Positions 1 through 9,641 of a DNA stretch of 40,673 bases are shown piece after piece. Each line of letters starts with the position of its first letter. Within the stretch, counting starts at the first letter, position 1. The position numbers and the translations under genes were made by a program. The notes under the pieces were generated by a model. That model was not told the origin of the DNA. It saw only the letters and a program-made list of their open reading frames with translations, and ran no database searches. Source of the stretch: Lindgomyces ingoldianus (lineage: Eukaryota; Ascomycota; Dothideomycetes; Pleosporales; Lindgomycetaceae); assembly GCF_010093535.1 (NCBI RefSeq), contig NW_022985171.1:401967-442639 (forward strand), given 5' to 3'.

Positions 1-94
1 GTATTCCCAGGTCTCTGAGTCCCCACGCACTCCCATATGCCTCTGAGTGGATTCATACCGCATTCGGACCCATTGTCTTGCCTGCGCCGTTACA
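1..94 (-). repeat. LTR fragment, family R (reverse)
   Basis: This matches, in reverse complement, the first part of the 305-bp R LTR at 11983–12287. It ends at 94 in GTTACA, the complement of the LTR terminus TGTAAC. The window edge cuts off the rest. Other R pieces lie at 6661, 14350, 18494 and 40602. R is barely affected by C-to-T change here, unlike the DNA immediately inside it. Confidence 0.75.
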
Positions 95-507
95 TATAGT
101 AATTTAAGGCTAGTTTAACTTTATAAAGAATATTAAAGCTAAGTATAGCATCTAGAATAATAACATGTATAACTTTAACAAAACAGAGTTTATAATAGGC
201 TAGATATCTACTAGAGCAGTTATTATAAGTTTAGAGAGATAAGGACAGCTAAAAGTAGTTTAGCTAGGTAACTAGAAGTAGACAACAGCTATCTAAGGCA
301 TTAATGCTAAAAAGTAAGCTATTTTACTTTTTATTATTTTTTAAGGTAGTAACTACTTTTTAAACTAGTATAAAAAAAATTCTACTTTAAAATTAGGTTA
401 TTATAATCTTTAAGTGCAGCTAGACTACTAATTAGCTTAGTTTAGACTAGTTAAAGCACTTTAACGCGCATATAAAGAAGTGTACTATTAGCAGCTACTG
501 TCTACTA
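95..507. repeat. AT-rich degenerate repeat X, left arm
   Basis: No gene is visible. The segment is, in reverse complement, recognisably the same sequence as 4948–5433 plus 6567–6626, so the first 6.6 kb has two facing copies of one old repeat. It is the host of the Fot1-like insertion at 508 and continues after it at 2625. Heavy TpA enrichment and abundant stops in all frames indicate RIP. The original coding content, if any, cannot be read. Confidence 0.55.
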
Positions 508-2622
508 CCATGTTTTAGCGCGTAATGCACGGCCTCGCGTAATGCATGATTTTAGCAATCCGCGCCTTTTACTTTTAAAGCTCTAGAGACTTACATAAAT
601 TATAGATTATATAAATTTTTTATTATAATACTAATTAAATGCTATAGATTTTATTTCTAGCAATAATTTACATGCAATACCTTATAAGAAGGTTAATTTG
701 CCTGCTATGTTAAGTCCTGCCTAATGCTAGCTCCCTCTCTTTATTTAATGCTGCATTATTATTAAAATTCTCTAGCGTACTAGCAATAGGCGTAGGAGCT
801 TTCTGCTTGCCCTTTGTTGCCTGCTAAAGGTCATTTTTAAGCTATTAATTAACCTGCTAGGTAAGCTCTACCTCCTCTTGTTAAGCTGCTTTTGTCTTAA
901 GCTTCTGCAGGTAAGCCTTCTTTACTATTGCTACTCTATGCCTCTTCCCTTTAACTGCGCGCGCCTTTTTAGCTTTCTCTGCTTTTTTATACTTTACCTT
1001 CTCTTGTTTTTAAAGCTGTAGAGCCTCCTTCTTAGCATCTCTTTGTGCCTAATAATTACATGCTTCTTAGACCTTATTTAGGGACTAAAAAGTTGCACTA
1101 CTATAATATTCTAGAGGTGCTTCTAGTAGGAGAGGCTTGCTACACTAGCAGCGCTTCTTCTTATTAATTAGCGCATCTTTAACCTGCTTAAGCTTACGCT
1201 AGAGAAAGATGCAACACACTAAAAATAACTAGACAGTCTTTTTAAGCTCTTATATGTCTTTTTTATAAAGATTACTAACAACTTTATCTAAAAGGCCTTT
1301 AACCCTCTTCTAATTCTTTGCACTAAGCGCTAAGCTAGTGCTCTTACTAGAGAATAGTTGCTTTTTTTACTTATAGCAAAATTAATCTAAGACTACCTGC
1401 AGCTTAAATAGCAATAAACTAGTTGCTTTAAAAGCACTAAGGATAGTTTTATGCTTAAAGGACGTTTTCTAGGCCTTATTAAACATGCTGTAAAAGTCTC
1501 TTTTCTTAATTAATAATAGTCCCTAGCATCTATTTATAAAGCTAGCTAGCTTAGCTAAGTAGGCTAATAAGAGAGGTTTAAACATGCAGACATTAAGAGG
1601 CTGCAGCGTATAGGTTGCATGTAGTAGGTATACAGCTAGAAGGATCTTATTGTTGTTGCAGTACTTAATAAACTCTATTAAAACATGCAATCTATAGCTA
1701 TCTAGGAACAAAAGTTAGTACGCCTATTACGCCTTTGCCTTAGTCTTGTAATTAAACACATGTTTAAGCTATGCTAGGCCTAGTTTATTATTTGTCTAAC
1801 TTGTAGGTAATAAAGTAAAGAAAGCTTAATACTTAGAAAGGTTAAAATCTTATAGCTAAGAGTTTTATATATAGTTAGAAACAGCTTAGTAGATTAGCGT
1901 AGGCATAAGAGAGCTGCTGTTAGCGCAGATGTAGGCTATTATTATAATCTACTTGCAATTGCTATTCTGTATAAGCTGCTGCTTAATACCTTGCTTATAC
2001 TGCTGTCTAGAAAAGATTTGCTTTATTTTTAACAGTACCCTAATTAGGAAGCCCTTTTTATCTATATTATAGGTATGCTGTAGTTCTATGCTATATTGCT
2101 TGATTTTTTTGCGTACAAGCTTAAAATATAGCAAGTACTTAAATGCTAAGTTAGCTTTGTTACGCGCAGCATCTATGCTAGATGTCTATTAAGATAATAG
2201 GTTAATAGAGTGCCTTTTAATAAATTAATTAACCTAGCTTTTGCTAGCTTACCTACTACTTATTTCTATTGCAAAATTTTAAATTATCTATCTTAAAAGA
2301 GATAGACCTCTTGCGTAAAGCCTATTAATGTACTCTACTAGCTTTTTCTCCTGCACTAGGCTAAGTAGTTGCTAATTTTTAAGTTTCTCTGCACGCGGGC
2401 GGGTAACGCGTTAGTGACGCCTTAAGAGCGTAGATTAATTAACGCTATACTGCCTAGCTACTGCAGCATAATTTAGTAATTCTCCAGGTTTTAGCGATTT
2501 TAGCGACTCTAAAGCGGCCTCAATACTGCCTATATTGGTTGAGAGAGAGGTAGTTGAAGTTTTGACAGCTTCGCGCAGAACCGTGCATTACGCGAGGCCG
2601 TGCATTACACGCTAAAACACAG
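508..2622 (-). mobile_element. Fot1/pogo-type DNA transposon, RIP-degraded
   Basis: A 2115-bp element with inverted termini: left reads CCATGTTTTAGCGCGTAATG, and the complement of the right end reads CTGTGTTTTAGCGTGTAATG. Both continue into CACGGCCTCGCGTAATGCA, so each terminus carries the GCGTAATGCA box twice. It is flanked by TA at 506–507 and 2623–2624. The reverse complement of 4004–4150 is a related uninterrupted copy with a single TA at this spot, confirming a TA target duplication as expected for Tc1/mariner-superfamily Fot1 elements. The interior is a stop-riddled transposase on the minus strand. A lysine/glutamine-rich tail can be discerned near 800–1200, as is usual for the C-terminus of this family. 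It is non-autonomous now. Confidence 0.85.
1523..2134 (-). pseudogene. Fot1/pogo transposase remnant (DDE_1 region)
   Basis: Two readable minus-strand blocks identify the family. Block 1949–2134 contains YNIDKKGFLI and IFSRQQ, matching the family pattern around the first catalytic aspartate (usually N-x-D-E-x-G-F); glutamate has become lysine, a G-to-A change. Block 1523–1711 contains a degraded version of the second-aspartate motif (usually LDGHGSH; here LDSYRLH), followed by EFIKYCNNNKILL and HATYTLQPLNVCMFKPL, the typical PPH-x-TH-x-LQPLDV region. Substitutions are of the RIP type (G-to-A, C-to-T on the coding strand). Stops separate the blocks, so no transposase can be made. Confidence in family is high; exact ends of the original gene are unknown. 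Confidence 0.85.
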
Positions 2623-2670
2623 TAGTTATTAACAGCTATAAAAGCTATAACTTACTTTATTTCTAGTAAT

Positions 2671-2770
2671 ACTATAAAAATAATAAAATTATTACTTATA
2701 TTATAAAAATAATAAAATTATTACTTATATTATAAAAATAATAAAATTATTACTTATATTATAAAAATAA
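2671..2770. repeat. 29-bp tandem repeat, about 3.4 units
   Basis: A 29-bp unit (three A+T-only stretches, containing AATAATAAAATTATTAC) is repeated three times almost perfectly with a partial fourth. It lies in the X repeat just after the Fot1-like element. The related X copy at 4004–4060 has only one unit, so the array expanded after the copies separated. Confidence 0.8.
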
Positions 2771-2897
2771 AGTTTCTACTATGCTTTAAAGTAGCTTATA
2801 ATGCTATAATTACTTTTAGTAATATTTAAGAAAGGTTTTAAAGCGCTAGATTAGTTCCTTTTAACTTATAATAAGTTATAATAAGCTTTAATGTAAA

Positions 2898-3513
2898 GTT
2901 ACACACTTTATTACTACTACTACTTATATATAACAAGCTCTAGCAGTTATAAACCCTAAGTAATACTTTAAAACTTAAGTTATAATTAATGCTTATAAAA
3001 ATAAAAATTTAGAAGTATATAAATAGTTTACTAACTTTTATAGTTAAAGTGTTTAAAAAAGTTTTAAAAAAGGCAGTAATAATTACGCATAAGCTAGTGT
3101 TAGTATAATAAAAAATTACTAAGCTTTAAGTAGCTAATAAGGCTGCTACATAACATAAATTATATAAAAGAAAGTAAATTAAGGCAGAAAAGACTTTAAT
3201 AATTTAGAAAAGCCTATGCTTAATAGCTTTAAAGAAGTTTAAAGCGCGCAGTAATAAGAAGAAAGCAAAGAAGCAAGTGTAAGCTAAAGTAGGTAAGCTA
3301 TTCTAAAGGCGCTGCAGATAGTGCAATTAGACTAGGCATAACACGCAAACATGTAAGTAAGAAGCAGAAGTAGTATCTAAATAATATTCTAGGCTGTACT
3401 GTACTATATAGTGCCAGAGCGGGTTGTTATAGGCTATAATAGAGTTTGTTAGGGTAGGGTCTTGGCAAAAGTGAGCGACTCAGGTGTGTGAGCAACTCGC
3501 CTATAAAGTACGT
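2898..3513 (+). mobile_element. Y-family DNA transposon, 3' part
   Basis: This shares sequence with 18962–19218 plus 24884–25224, and in reverse complement with 16344–16740. It ends at 3513 in the Y terminal sequence (…AAAGTACGT followed by TA), preceded by the subterminal boxes TCTTGGCAAAAGTGAG and GTGTGTGAGCAACTCGC. The part before the end encodes, with stops, a Lys/Arg/Gln-rich stretch (about 3240–3380) typical of the C-terminal tail of Fot1/pogo transposases. The left half of the element is missing. Confidence 0.65.
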
Positions 3514-3800
3514 TACTAAAACTTATTATATATAAAAATTAGTAGTAATAAAGGATATAACTTTATATTAAAGCTTATTATAATTTATTATAAGTTAAAA
3601 AAAAACTAATTTAGCGCTTTAAAACTTTTTTTTAAATATTACTAAAAGTAATTATAGTATTTTAAGCTACTACAAAGTATAGTAAAAACATAATTTTTAT
3701 AATATAAGTTATTTAGTTATACATAAAGTTTTTAACTTAGCACTTATATACTTTTTTTTAAAGAAGTAAAATAACTTACATTAAGTAGCTATAAAAAGTG
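3514..3800. other. AT-rich repeat debris
   Basis: No gene. The stretch is partly the reverse complement of 2771–2890, and its right part matches 17690–17918. It ends with AAGTG, the target duplication of the solo LTR that follows. Confidence 0.5.
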
Positions 3801-3977
3801 TGTCGCGTACACTAAGAGCCTTAGCTAGGGCTTAGAGCCTAGGACGCGGCTTAGGATCTAGAGATAGTATGTTCTAAAGCTTAGTGTATATAAGAAGAGC
3901 CTCCAACTCTTCTAGATAGCAAAGTCACTTCATCTAATCTTCTAAACAGCTACTGCTAGGCTATTTTATCCTCTGCA
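3801..3977. mobile_element. Solo LTR, family F (177 bp)
   Basis: Begins TGTCGCGTAC, ends CTCTGCA and is flanked on both sides by AAGTG (3796–3800 and 3978–3982). The related copy ending at 17918 reads ATAAAAAGTGTAATA with one AAGTG and no insertion, which is the empty site. A TATATAAG box at 3887–3894 followed by a pyrimidine-rich CT stretch looks like an LTR promoter and start region. It is much less TpA-rich than its surroundings, so it is younger or escaped RIP. No internal region remains. Only one copy is visible here. Confidence 0.85.
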
Positions 3978-4215
3978 AAGTGTAATAAGTAAAAAGGCAT
4001 ATAAATAGTAATAATTTTATTATTTTTATAGTATTACTAAATATAAAGTAAGTTATAGCTTTTATAGCTATTAATAACTAGTAGATAGTGGATGTTACTA
4101 GTACACTTCTTTATATATATGTTAAAGTGCTTTAACTAGTTTAGACTAAGCTAATTAGTAGTCTAGCTATGCTTAAAAACTAAAATACTACAATAGTTTA
4201 TAAATAATCTATAAT

Positions 4216-4947
4216 AGTAGAGCTTGCTTAGAGTAATAGTTAGTGTATTAAGGTGGGTTGTTTAGGTTAAAGAATAGTTGCAGCATAATGCTTAGCAAAG
4301 TAGTATTAGACAGGTAATAGACGCGACTGAGCGTGGCGAATGCTAATCCCCGACACACTAATGTGGCTAGAGAGGTGGAATAGACGCAACTAACTATAAT
4401 TTAAACATGTTTTACACAATACATGTGTCAGATATGCGCACCTACTGTCAAGACAGGAGGAACGCTGGACGAAAGCTGCTACATAGTACGAGCAATAAGC
4501 TCGAACAGTATGTTGCTGCAAATTGCTGCATGTTGCAAGCTGGTCGCGCATAGGGCTAGTGCGCGAGGGACTCAGACCGGAAAAACAAAGCCAAGCAACA
4601 CAAGCAGAGTAGACAAAAAAAAAAGAAACATTAATTAATTAATACAATCAATCATCATCCCATACATCATATCTAAAACCCATCATTCATCTCAGGAAGC
4701 CTAGAAACAGTGCTTCAATCTGACAACATGCTAGAGCAAACTGCGTGCAAATTAACATAAAGGTGCACTTATATTAGGTATACATTTTTTTAAAAAAAGA
4801 ATGCAAGAAATATATAAAGTAACAGAGAAATAGCATTACTAGAGTTTATCTAAAGAAATTATAACTAACTAGCGCGTTTAAAAGAGAAGATTCTGCTAAA
4901 CTTTTCGTTCTGCAAATCTAAATATAATAAGCAAAGCAAGCTCTGCT
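4216..4947. mobile_element. Inverted-repeat element M (MITE-like), split by a solo LTR
   Basis: Its ends are complementary: AGTAGAGCTTGCTTAG at the left and AAGCAAGCTCTGCT at the right. Removing the 305 bp contributed by the LTR insertion leaves about 427 bp. A second copy runs in reverse from 15648 to beyond 16336, and a fragment of one end is at 18887–18940. The facing X copy (95–507) has nothing here: its sequence passes directly between the flanks near position 395, so M is an insertion relative to it. I see no coding capacity and no certain target duplication. A short non-autonomous DNA element is the likely explanation. Confidence 0.6.
4426..4725. mobile_element. Solo LTR, family C, copy 1 (300 bp)
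   Basis: Begins TGTCAGATATGCGCACC and ends CAATCTGACA, with ACATG duplicated on both sides (4421–4425, 4726–4730). The reverse M copy at 15855–15885 shows the undisturbed site (one GCATG). This is the shortest family member; the others are 301, 333, 371 and 381 bp and differ mainly in a 10-bp tandem repeat. No gene is present: open frames across it arise from the repeat. Confidence 0.9.
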
Positions 4948-5433
4948 AATAATAACTTAATTTTAAAGAAGATTTTTTTTATACTAGTTTAAAAAGTAAT
5001 TACTACTTTAAAAGATAATAAAAAGTAAAATAGCTTACTTTCTAGTATTAATGCTTTAAATAGCTATTATCTACTTCTAGTTACTTAGTTAGACTGCTTT
5101 TAGCTATTTTTATCTCTCTAAACTTATAATAACTACTTTAGTAGATATTTAGCTTATTATAAACTTTATTTTATTAAAGTTATATATATTATTACAATTA
5201 GCATGCTCAAGCTACAAGCAAGAGGTGGTGTAACCTAACTAGATTAAACTAAGAAGCAGAGCAGCTGCTCTGCGAGTTTAAATATACATGTGTGCCCCCT
5301 GCCAAGGCGCTACTCGTCGCGTAAGCAAGGGAGCTAAGGCTGCAGAGCATGTGACGCGGTACGCGCCGTCAAATATATTATTATTTTAAATATATACTTA
5401 GCTATAATATTCTTTATAAAGTTAAACTAGCTA
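4948..5433. repeat. X repeat, right arm, with a GC-richer patch
   Basis: 4948–5200 is the reverse complement of roughly 150–390. 5216–5375 is different: it contains GTGTGCCCCCTGCCAAGG and GTGACGCGGTACGCGCCGTC and is far less RIP-altered, so it may be a fragment of a younger LTR; I cannot find its termini. The last 40 bp again match the left arm (near 100–145) and lead into the next transposon at a TA. Confidence 0.5.
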
Positions 5434-6564
5434 ACGTACCTAACAGGTTGGCTAGCCACACAGGTTGGCCAGCTACTTTTGCTAAGCCCCTACTAAAACT
5501 ACTCTATTCTCTCGCAAAACAGCCTACTTTAGCCCTATATAAAGTAATATAACATAAGATATTATTTAGAGTCTACTTCTACTACTTACTTATATGTATG
5601 TAAGTTATGCCTAGTTTAATTACACTACCTATATTACTTTTAACTTAGCTTACCTTTTTTAGTGTGCACTTATGTCTTTAGCTTCTTTCTATTACTACGC
5701 GCTCTAAACTTCTTTAAAGTAGTTAGATAAGCTTTATTTTTAACTATTAAAGTTTTTTTTACTTAAATTTACTTTCTTTTATGTAATTTATATTATGTAG
5801 TAGCCTTATTTACTGCTTAAAGCTTTATAATTTTATAGCCTACTTTATTACATTAATACTTTAGATAACTATTATTTACTTTTTATTACTTTACTATATT
5901 ACCTTTAGCTATTTTTGTCTCTCTAAAGCTATAATAACTGCTCTAGTTAATATCTAGCCTATTATAAAGCCTAATTTATTAAAGTTATACCTGTTTTTAT
6001 TTTAGATACTATACTTAGCTTTTATATTAGCTACTAGGTAAAACTAGCTCTAGATAACCTCTAGATTCTTATAAAGCACTCTTTTATAATTATACTTATA
6101 ATTAAACTTTATTATAAACTTAGGATAGTGCTTAACTTATATACTAGGCTAGTTTAAGCTAACCTAGCCTAGATTACGCTCTGCAGGTAAGGAATTAGCT
6201 ATATTAGCTATAGCTATAAGCCTAAAAGGAAATCTATGTGTAATAAGCTTAAGTATATACTTAATAACTACCTTTTTTTAAGCTTAGTTAGATTCCTTAA
6301 TTTAGGCTAGCATTCTGCTTATAAAGGCTGTCTAGCGTGTTAATTACTTAGTGTTGTGTAAAAGACATTATAGATAGCTGCAGCATGTTATAAAAAAAGT
6401 TTTAAGTCTTATTTAAGAGCCTAAAGAGTAAGCTGTATCTAATGTTCTTTAGAAAATTTAATCTAGTGTTGTTGTTAAGGCATTATGTAGATAGGTAGAG
6501 TTTAGTAGGGGCTTAGCAAAAGTGGCTGGCCAACCTGTGTGGCCGGCCAACCTGTTAGGTACGT
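5434..6564 (-). mobile_element. Y-family DNA transposon, internally deleted (1131 bp)
   Basis: Perfectly facing termini: ACGTACCTAACAGGTTGGC at the left and its near-exact complement at the right end, each with a second box (CACACAGGTTGGCCAGC) and the inner block CTTTTGCTAAGCCCCTAC. TA flanks both ends (5432–5433, 6565–6566). The opposite X arm, near 120–95, runs through this point with no element. From 6480 down to about 6180 the minus strand is a degraded Fot1/pogo-type transposase N-terminus, matching 14750–15115 and 32905–33270. The rest is AT-rich debris also seen at 4948–5200. Too short to be autonomous. Confidence 0.8.
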
Positions 6565-6627
6565 TATAAATTACTATAAAACTTTTATATAAAGCTTTTT
6601 TATAGTTATAGTTATACTTAAGCTTTA

Positions 6628-6660
6628 ACGTACTTCACGAGCGAGTTGCTCACACACCCG
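6628..6660 (+). mobile_element. Y-family terminal fragment
   Basis: TA followed by ACGTACTTCACGAGCGAG and TTGCTCACACACCCG, the outer end of the Y terminus of the 'TTGCTCAC' subtype. It is cut after 33 bp by the R LTR at 6661. Confidence 0.65.
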
Positions 6661-6862
6661 TGTAACGGCACAGGCAAGACAATGGGTCTGAATGCGGTGG
6701 GAATCCACTCAGAGGCATATGGGAGTGCGTGGGGACTCGGAACCTGGGAATGCCATTGACACCTATAGGCCTTGTACAGAGGATATCAGAAAACTACTGA
6801 GCTAGCTACAGGGGCGAGGTGCGACTAAATACATGAAGGAATAGGGGTACAGCAGAGGGCAG
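6661..6862 (+). repeat. LTR fragment, family R (forward)
   Basis: Starts exactly at TGTAACGGCACAGGC and follows the R LTR for about 200 bp (to GGGGTACAGCAGAGGGCAG), then leaves it. The last third of the 305-bp LTR is missing. It marks the border between the repeat nest and the first gene island. Confidence 0.75.
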
Positions 6863-7393
6863 TACCGTACTGTTCCTTCACTATAGTTCCTACAACCTTC
6901 ACTATATCCCCTTAGCCATTGCCATGGTCCTCACTGCCCCTGCCATCATAGATGTAAATAAATACTCTGCAACAGAGTACTTAGACTTAAAACAATACAC
7001 TTCACTTCATCAGCTTTCTACATAGCTGCATGCTTACACCACCTCTCCATTTGCACCAAAGGCCAGTACGCTTTGTGCGAGGGCGATATGATAGGGAAAT
7101 TGCTAAGATGGAAAGGAGCGTAAACGATGGCCCAAACATTGCACAACGTATACTATTGCTGAAGGATGAAATTTTATCTTCTACGGGATCTCACGAGAAG
7201 CGGACGTAACTTTGAGAGGAAGCGGTTGTTTATTAAGGGTATATTAAGACGAATTACGACTAAGAAATGAGTACTAAAGAAACATTATGACACACTACTC
7301 CTCAAGAGCTCGACAAAGCCAATGTCATCTTTCATCCACATTACCCGATCACTGTCTCCACAGGCCCCACGCCGCAAGTATGGGTCCTTACTC
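6863..7393. other. Intergenic, start of first gene island
   Basis: Base composition changes to ordinary levels here. I see no gene, RNA or repeat. It contains the 3' flank of the minus-strand gene that ends at 7394. Confidence 0.5.
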
Positions 7394-8204
7394 CTAGGCT
7401 TTCCCGGGATACTGAGGGGGGGGGCCATCTTGCCCTTGCTGAATCGGGGCGGTCTGAATCGGTGCCGCTTGGATTGGCGCTGTTTGAATTGGCGCGGTCT
7501 GGATCGGAGCACTCTGTACAGAATGTTGCTGGAATTGTTGATACCCCTGGGGCGCTGGGCTTCCCACGGATACCGGTGCCTGGGCCGGTACGCCACCAGC
7601 AGTGGCTACAGCTCCTGTATACGCTTGTATAGGTTGTTGGACTGGAAGCGTGGTCATTGGAATCTCCCCTTGAACTGGGTAGCCCCCGGTTGTCTGCGGC
7701 GAAAGCGGCTGTGCTGGTCCATACCCCGTCGGCTGCGGAGAAAGTGGCTGTTGAGCAGGCTGGGGACTAGCAACCATGAAAACCGGGTTAACCGTAATGT
7801 TATTAGCGGTAGCGGTAGCTTGAGCTGCTTCATTATTGCTAGAAGTAGCGACGGCGGTTTGCTGGGTAGTGTCGGCGACATAGACAGTGCGACGACGCCG
7901 GATACAGCACCAGATGATCCAGATGAGAATGAGGAAGGAGAGGAAGCCACCCACACCACCGCCAGCGAGTCCGGCATCGCGTTTGGCGATGCGGTGTGGA
8001 TGTGTTGTGTCTGTCGCCTAGGGGAATATTAGGTTCGAAAAACGGCAGGGAACTGAGGAGGGTAGTGAACTGAGAGATTGGTACTCCTGGAGATACAGGC
8101 TGGTGTGAAGCAACAAATGAGAATGGTAGGAATGAGATTCAACCCATGAAAATCGGGGCAGGAGTCTAACAAACTGGTCACGGGTCACTTACCGGAATGT
8201 ACAT
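7394..8204 (-). CDS. Single-pass membrane protein with Pro/Gln-rich tail, two exons
   Basis: Proposed exons 8204–8193 and 8017–7394, intron 8192–8018 (5' GTAAGT, 3' CCCCTAG, CTAAT branch site), giving 211 residues. The start at 8204 is the only upstream ATG that fits the splice phase, leaving a four-codon first exon (MYIP); this start is less certain than the rest. Residues 20–43 form a Gly-rich then Leu/Ile/Trp-rich membrane helix ending in two Cys, immediately followed by four Arg, so the long tail should be cytoplasmic. The tail is Pro/Gln/Ala/Thr-rich, has five tandem APIQ(T/A/Q) units at 174–198, and ends PPPQYPGKA, containing a PPxY motif of the kind bound by WW domains of Rsp5-type ubiquitin ligases. 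Fungal Rcr-like membrane adaptors share this layout, but I do not recognise the family. The composition and splice signals look intact. Confidence 0.7.
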
Positions 8205-9641
8205 ATCGACGGCTTGAGTCACCGATAGCAAATAAAGCGTAGGAGATAATAGGAGTAAAAGTAGCCTTGAATAAAAGCGAGAGCTAGATGAGCGTTGAGT
8301 TGAACGCAAAGGAAGACGAAGGGGGAAGCTTGAGACACTGATAATGAAGGGGAGGAGGCTGGGGTGACAAAATGAAGTGACAACTAGAGATTCAAGAGCG
8401 GAACGAAGTGGACTTCACCTTAATGAAAGACATTCGACACAAAAAAAGAAAAAGGGTATTATATGCACCCACGCCGTGGCTTTCCAGCTGAATGAAGCCA
8501 CTAGTTAAGAGCTGCTGGGTCGATGAAGTGCAAGGAGCGAGGAGGTTGAGTTGGCCTGGCCTGTTATCGTAGCCGTTTTCAGCCTCCTCAAAATATCACT
8601 TCCATTCCTTTGATCTCGCAGAAGTGCCGACGGATTTATTAGCTGGCGTTCAGGCACCTCAAAGTTCTCGTCTTGATTGATGGTTGCAAAGAACCTTGAC
8701 TATAAGCTGTGGGGTCCCGACCATTTTCCCACACACCCGTTAGTAGTGATTCGAGACCATACATCATCCCCATAACCTAATTTAATTCAATGTCATAAAA
8801 TTGACTCCCAGGCCCGGCGGAGAAACTATAGGAGTAGAGGGGCGATCTGCCATGAGACATTCATGACAGTCAGTCGAGTTATTATTGGTCAACAGGAGAA
8901 GAACGAGTTTGCATATAGTTACCACAAGAACGCCCTCTTTTGCCGTTTCCGGAGGGTATTATGAGTAGAGCCGAGTTTCTTTTTTTAGTTTGAAGTCTGA
9001 TAGGCCCGGAAGGAGACAATTACCGGAATGTGGCTGATATCCTGTGCATTTCCTATGCAAACGCCACTCACCAATTTCCCCTTTGAGACCTAATATGATT
9101 CAATTAATCTCTCTTCCGGAAGGGAACTGATTCAAACCTTCCATTAGCTCCATCTCAGGTTGAAGTCTCATCGTAACCGTGGCAATCCTGGCACTAATGC
9201 ATTCTTCTTTTGACTACACTCGAGATTTCCCTCCACAGTTCTTCAAATATTTTGGGATTAAAAGGTCGGTTTGATGAATACCTACTTCAGGCCCAAGTTT
9301 TTCGGATTCAAGGGCTAACTGTACCCTCAGACCCCATTGGCCCCGAAATGCGATGAAACCCCCAATTCAGCCTTGCTGCTCCATTCGGACGAGAATCGCG
9401 TATTCATCCACGACCTTGATACTAGAGCATACGTATCGCTTGAAATCCCCAAATCGGGCGAAGAAGCAAAAATGATGTAAGATTACATGGGTGGTATGAT
9501 TTACTAGTCCTCTAGTCTGGATAGGTAGAAGCGAGTCCCACTCGAAGACGCGGCTCTGCGCATAAATCTGAAAAACATAAATAGAGAAAGCGAAAACCAA
9601 GAGTCGCCGACCAGATTCTTGCTCAGGTCATCATAGCAGCG
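8205..9641. other. Intergenic between divergent genes; possible short exon
   Basis: This holds the upstream regions of both neighbouring genes. One stretch, 9333–9478 on the plus strand, looks like an exon: it follows a good 3' splice site (CTAACTGTACCCTCAG), reads openly as a plausible hydrophilic peptide (…LLLHSDENRVFIHDLDTRAY…), and ends at a GTAAGA donor or at the TAA three bases later. An ATG at 9199 with a donor near 9270 could supply a first exon. Joining it to the gene at 9642 breaks the frame, so it would be a separate small gene or a remnant. Nothing else stands out. Confidence 0.3.

Noticed and set aside
1..6752. R sequences as terminal inverted repeats of one large DNA transposon
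   Set aside because: The sequence just inside each R end differs from copy to copy, and the full copy at 11983–12287 has LTR termini and an adjoining polypurine tract, so R is an LTR.
7322..8032. 236-codon plus-strand open frame opposite the membrane protein gene
   Set aside because: It is the antisense of a low-complexity Pro/Gln tail, with composition rich in Arg/Trp/Cys and no family resemblance; the minus-strand gene has splice signals and a clear membrane helix.
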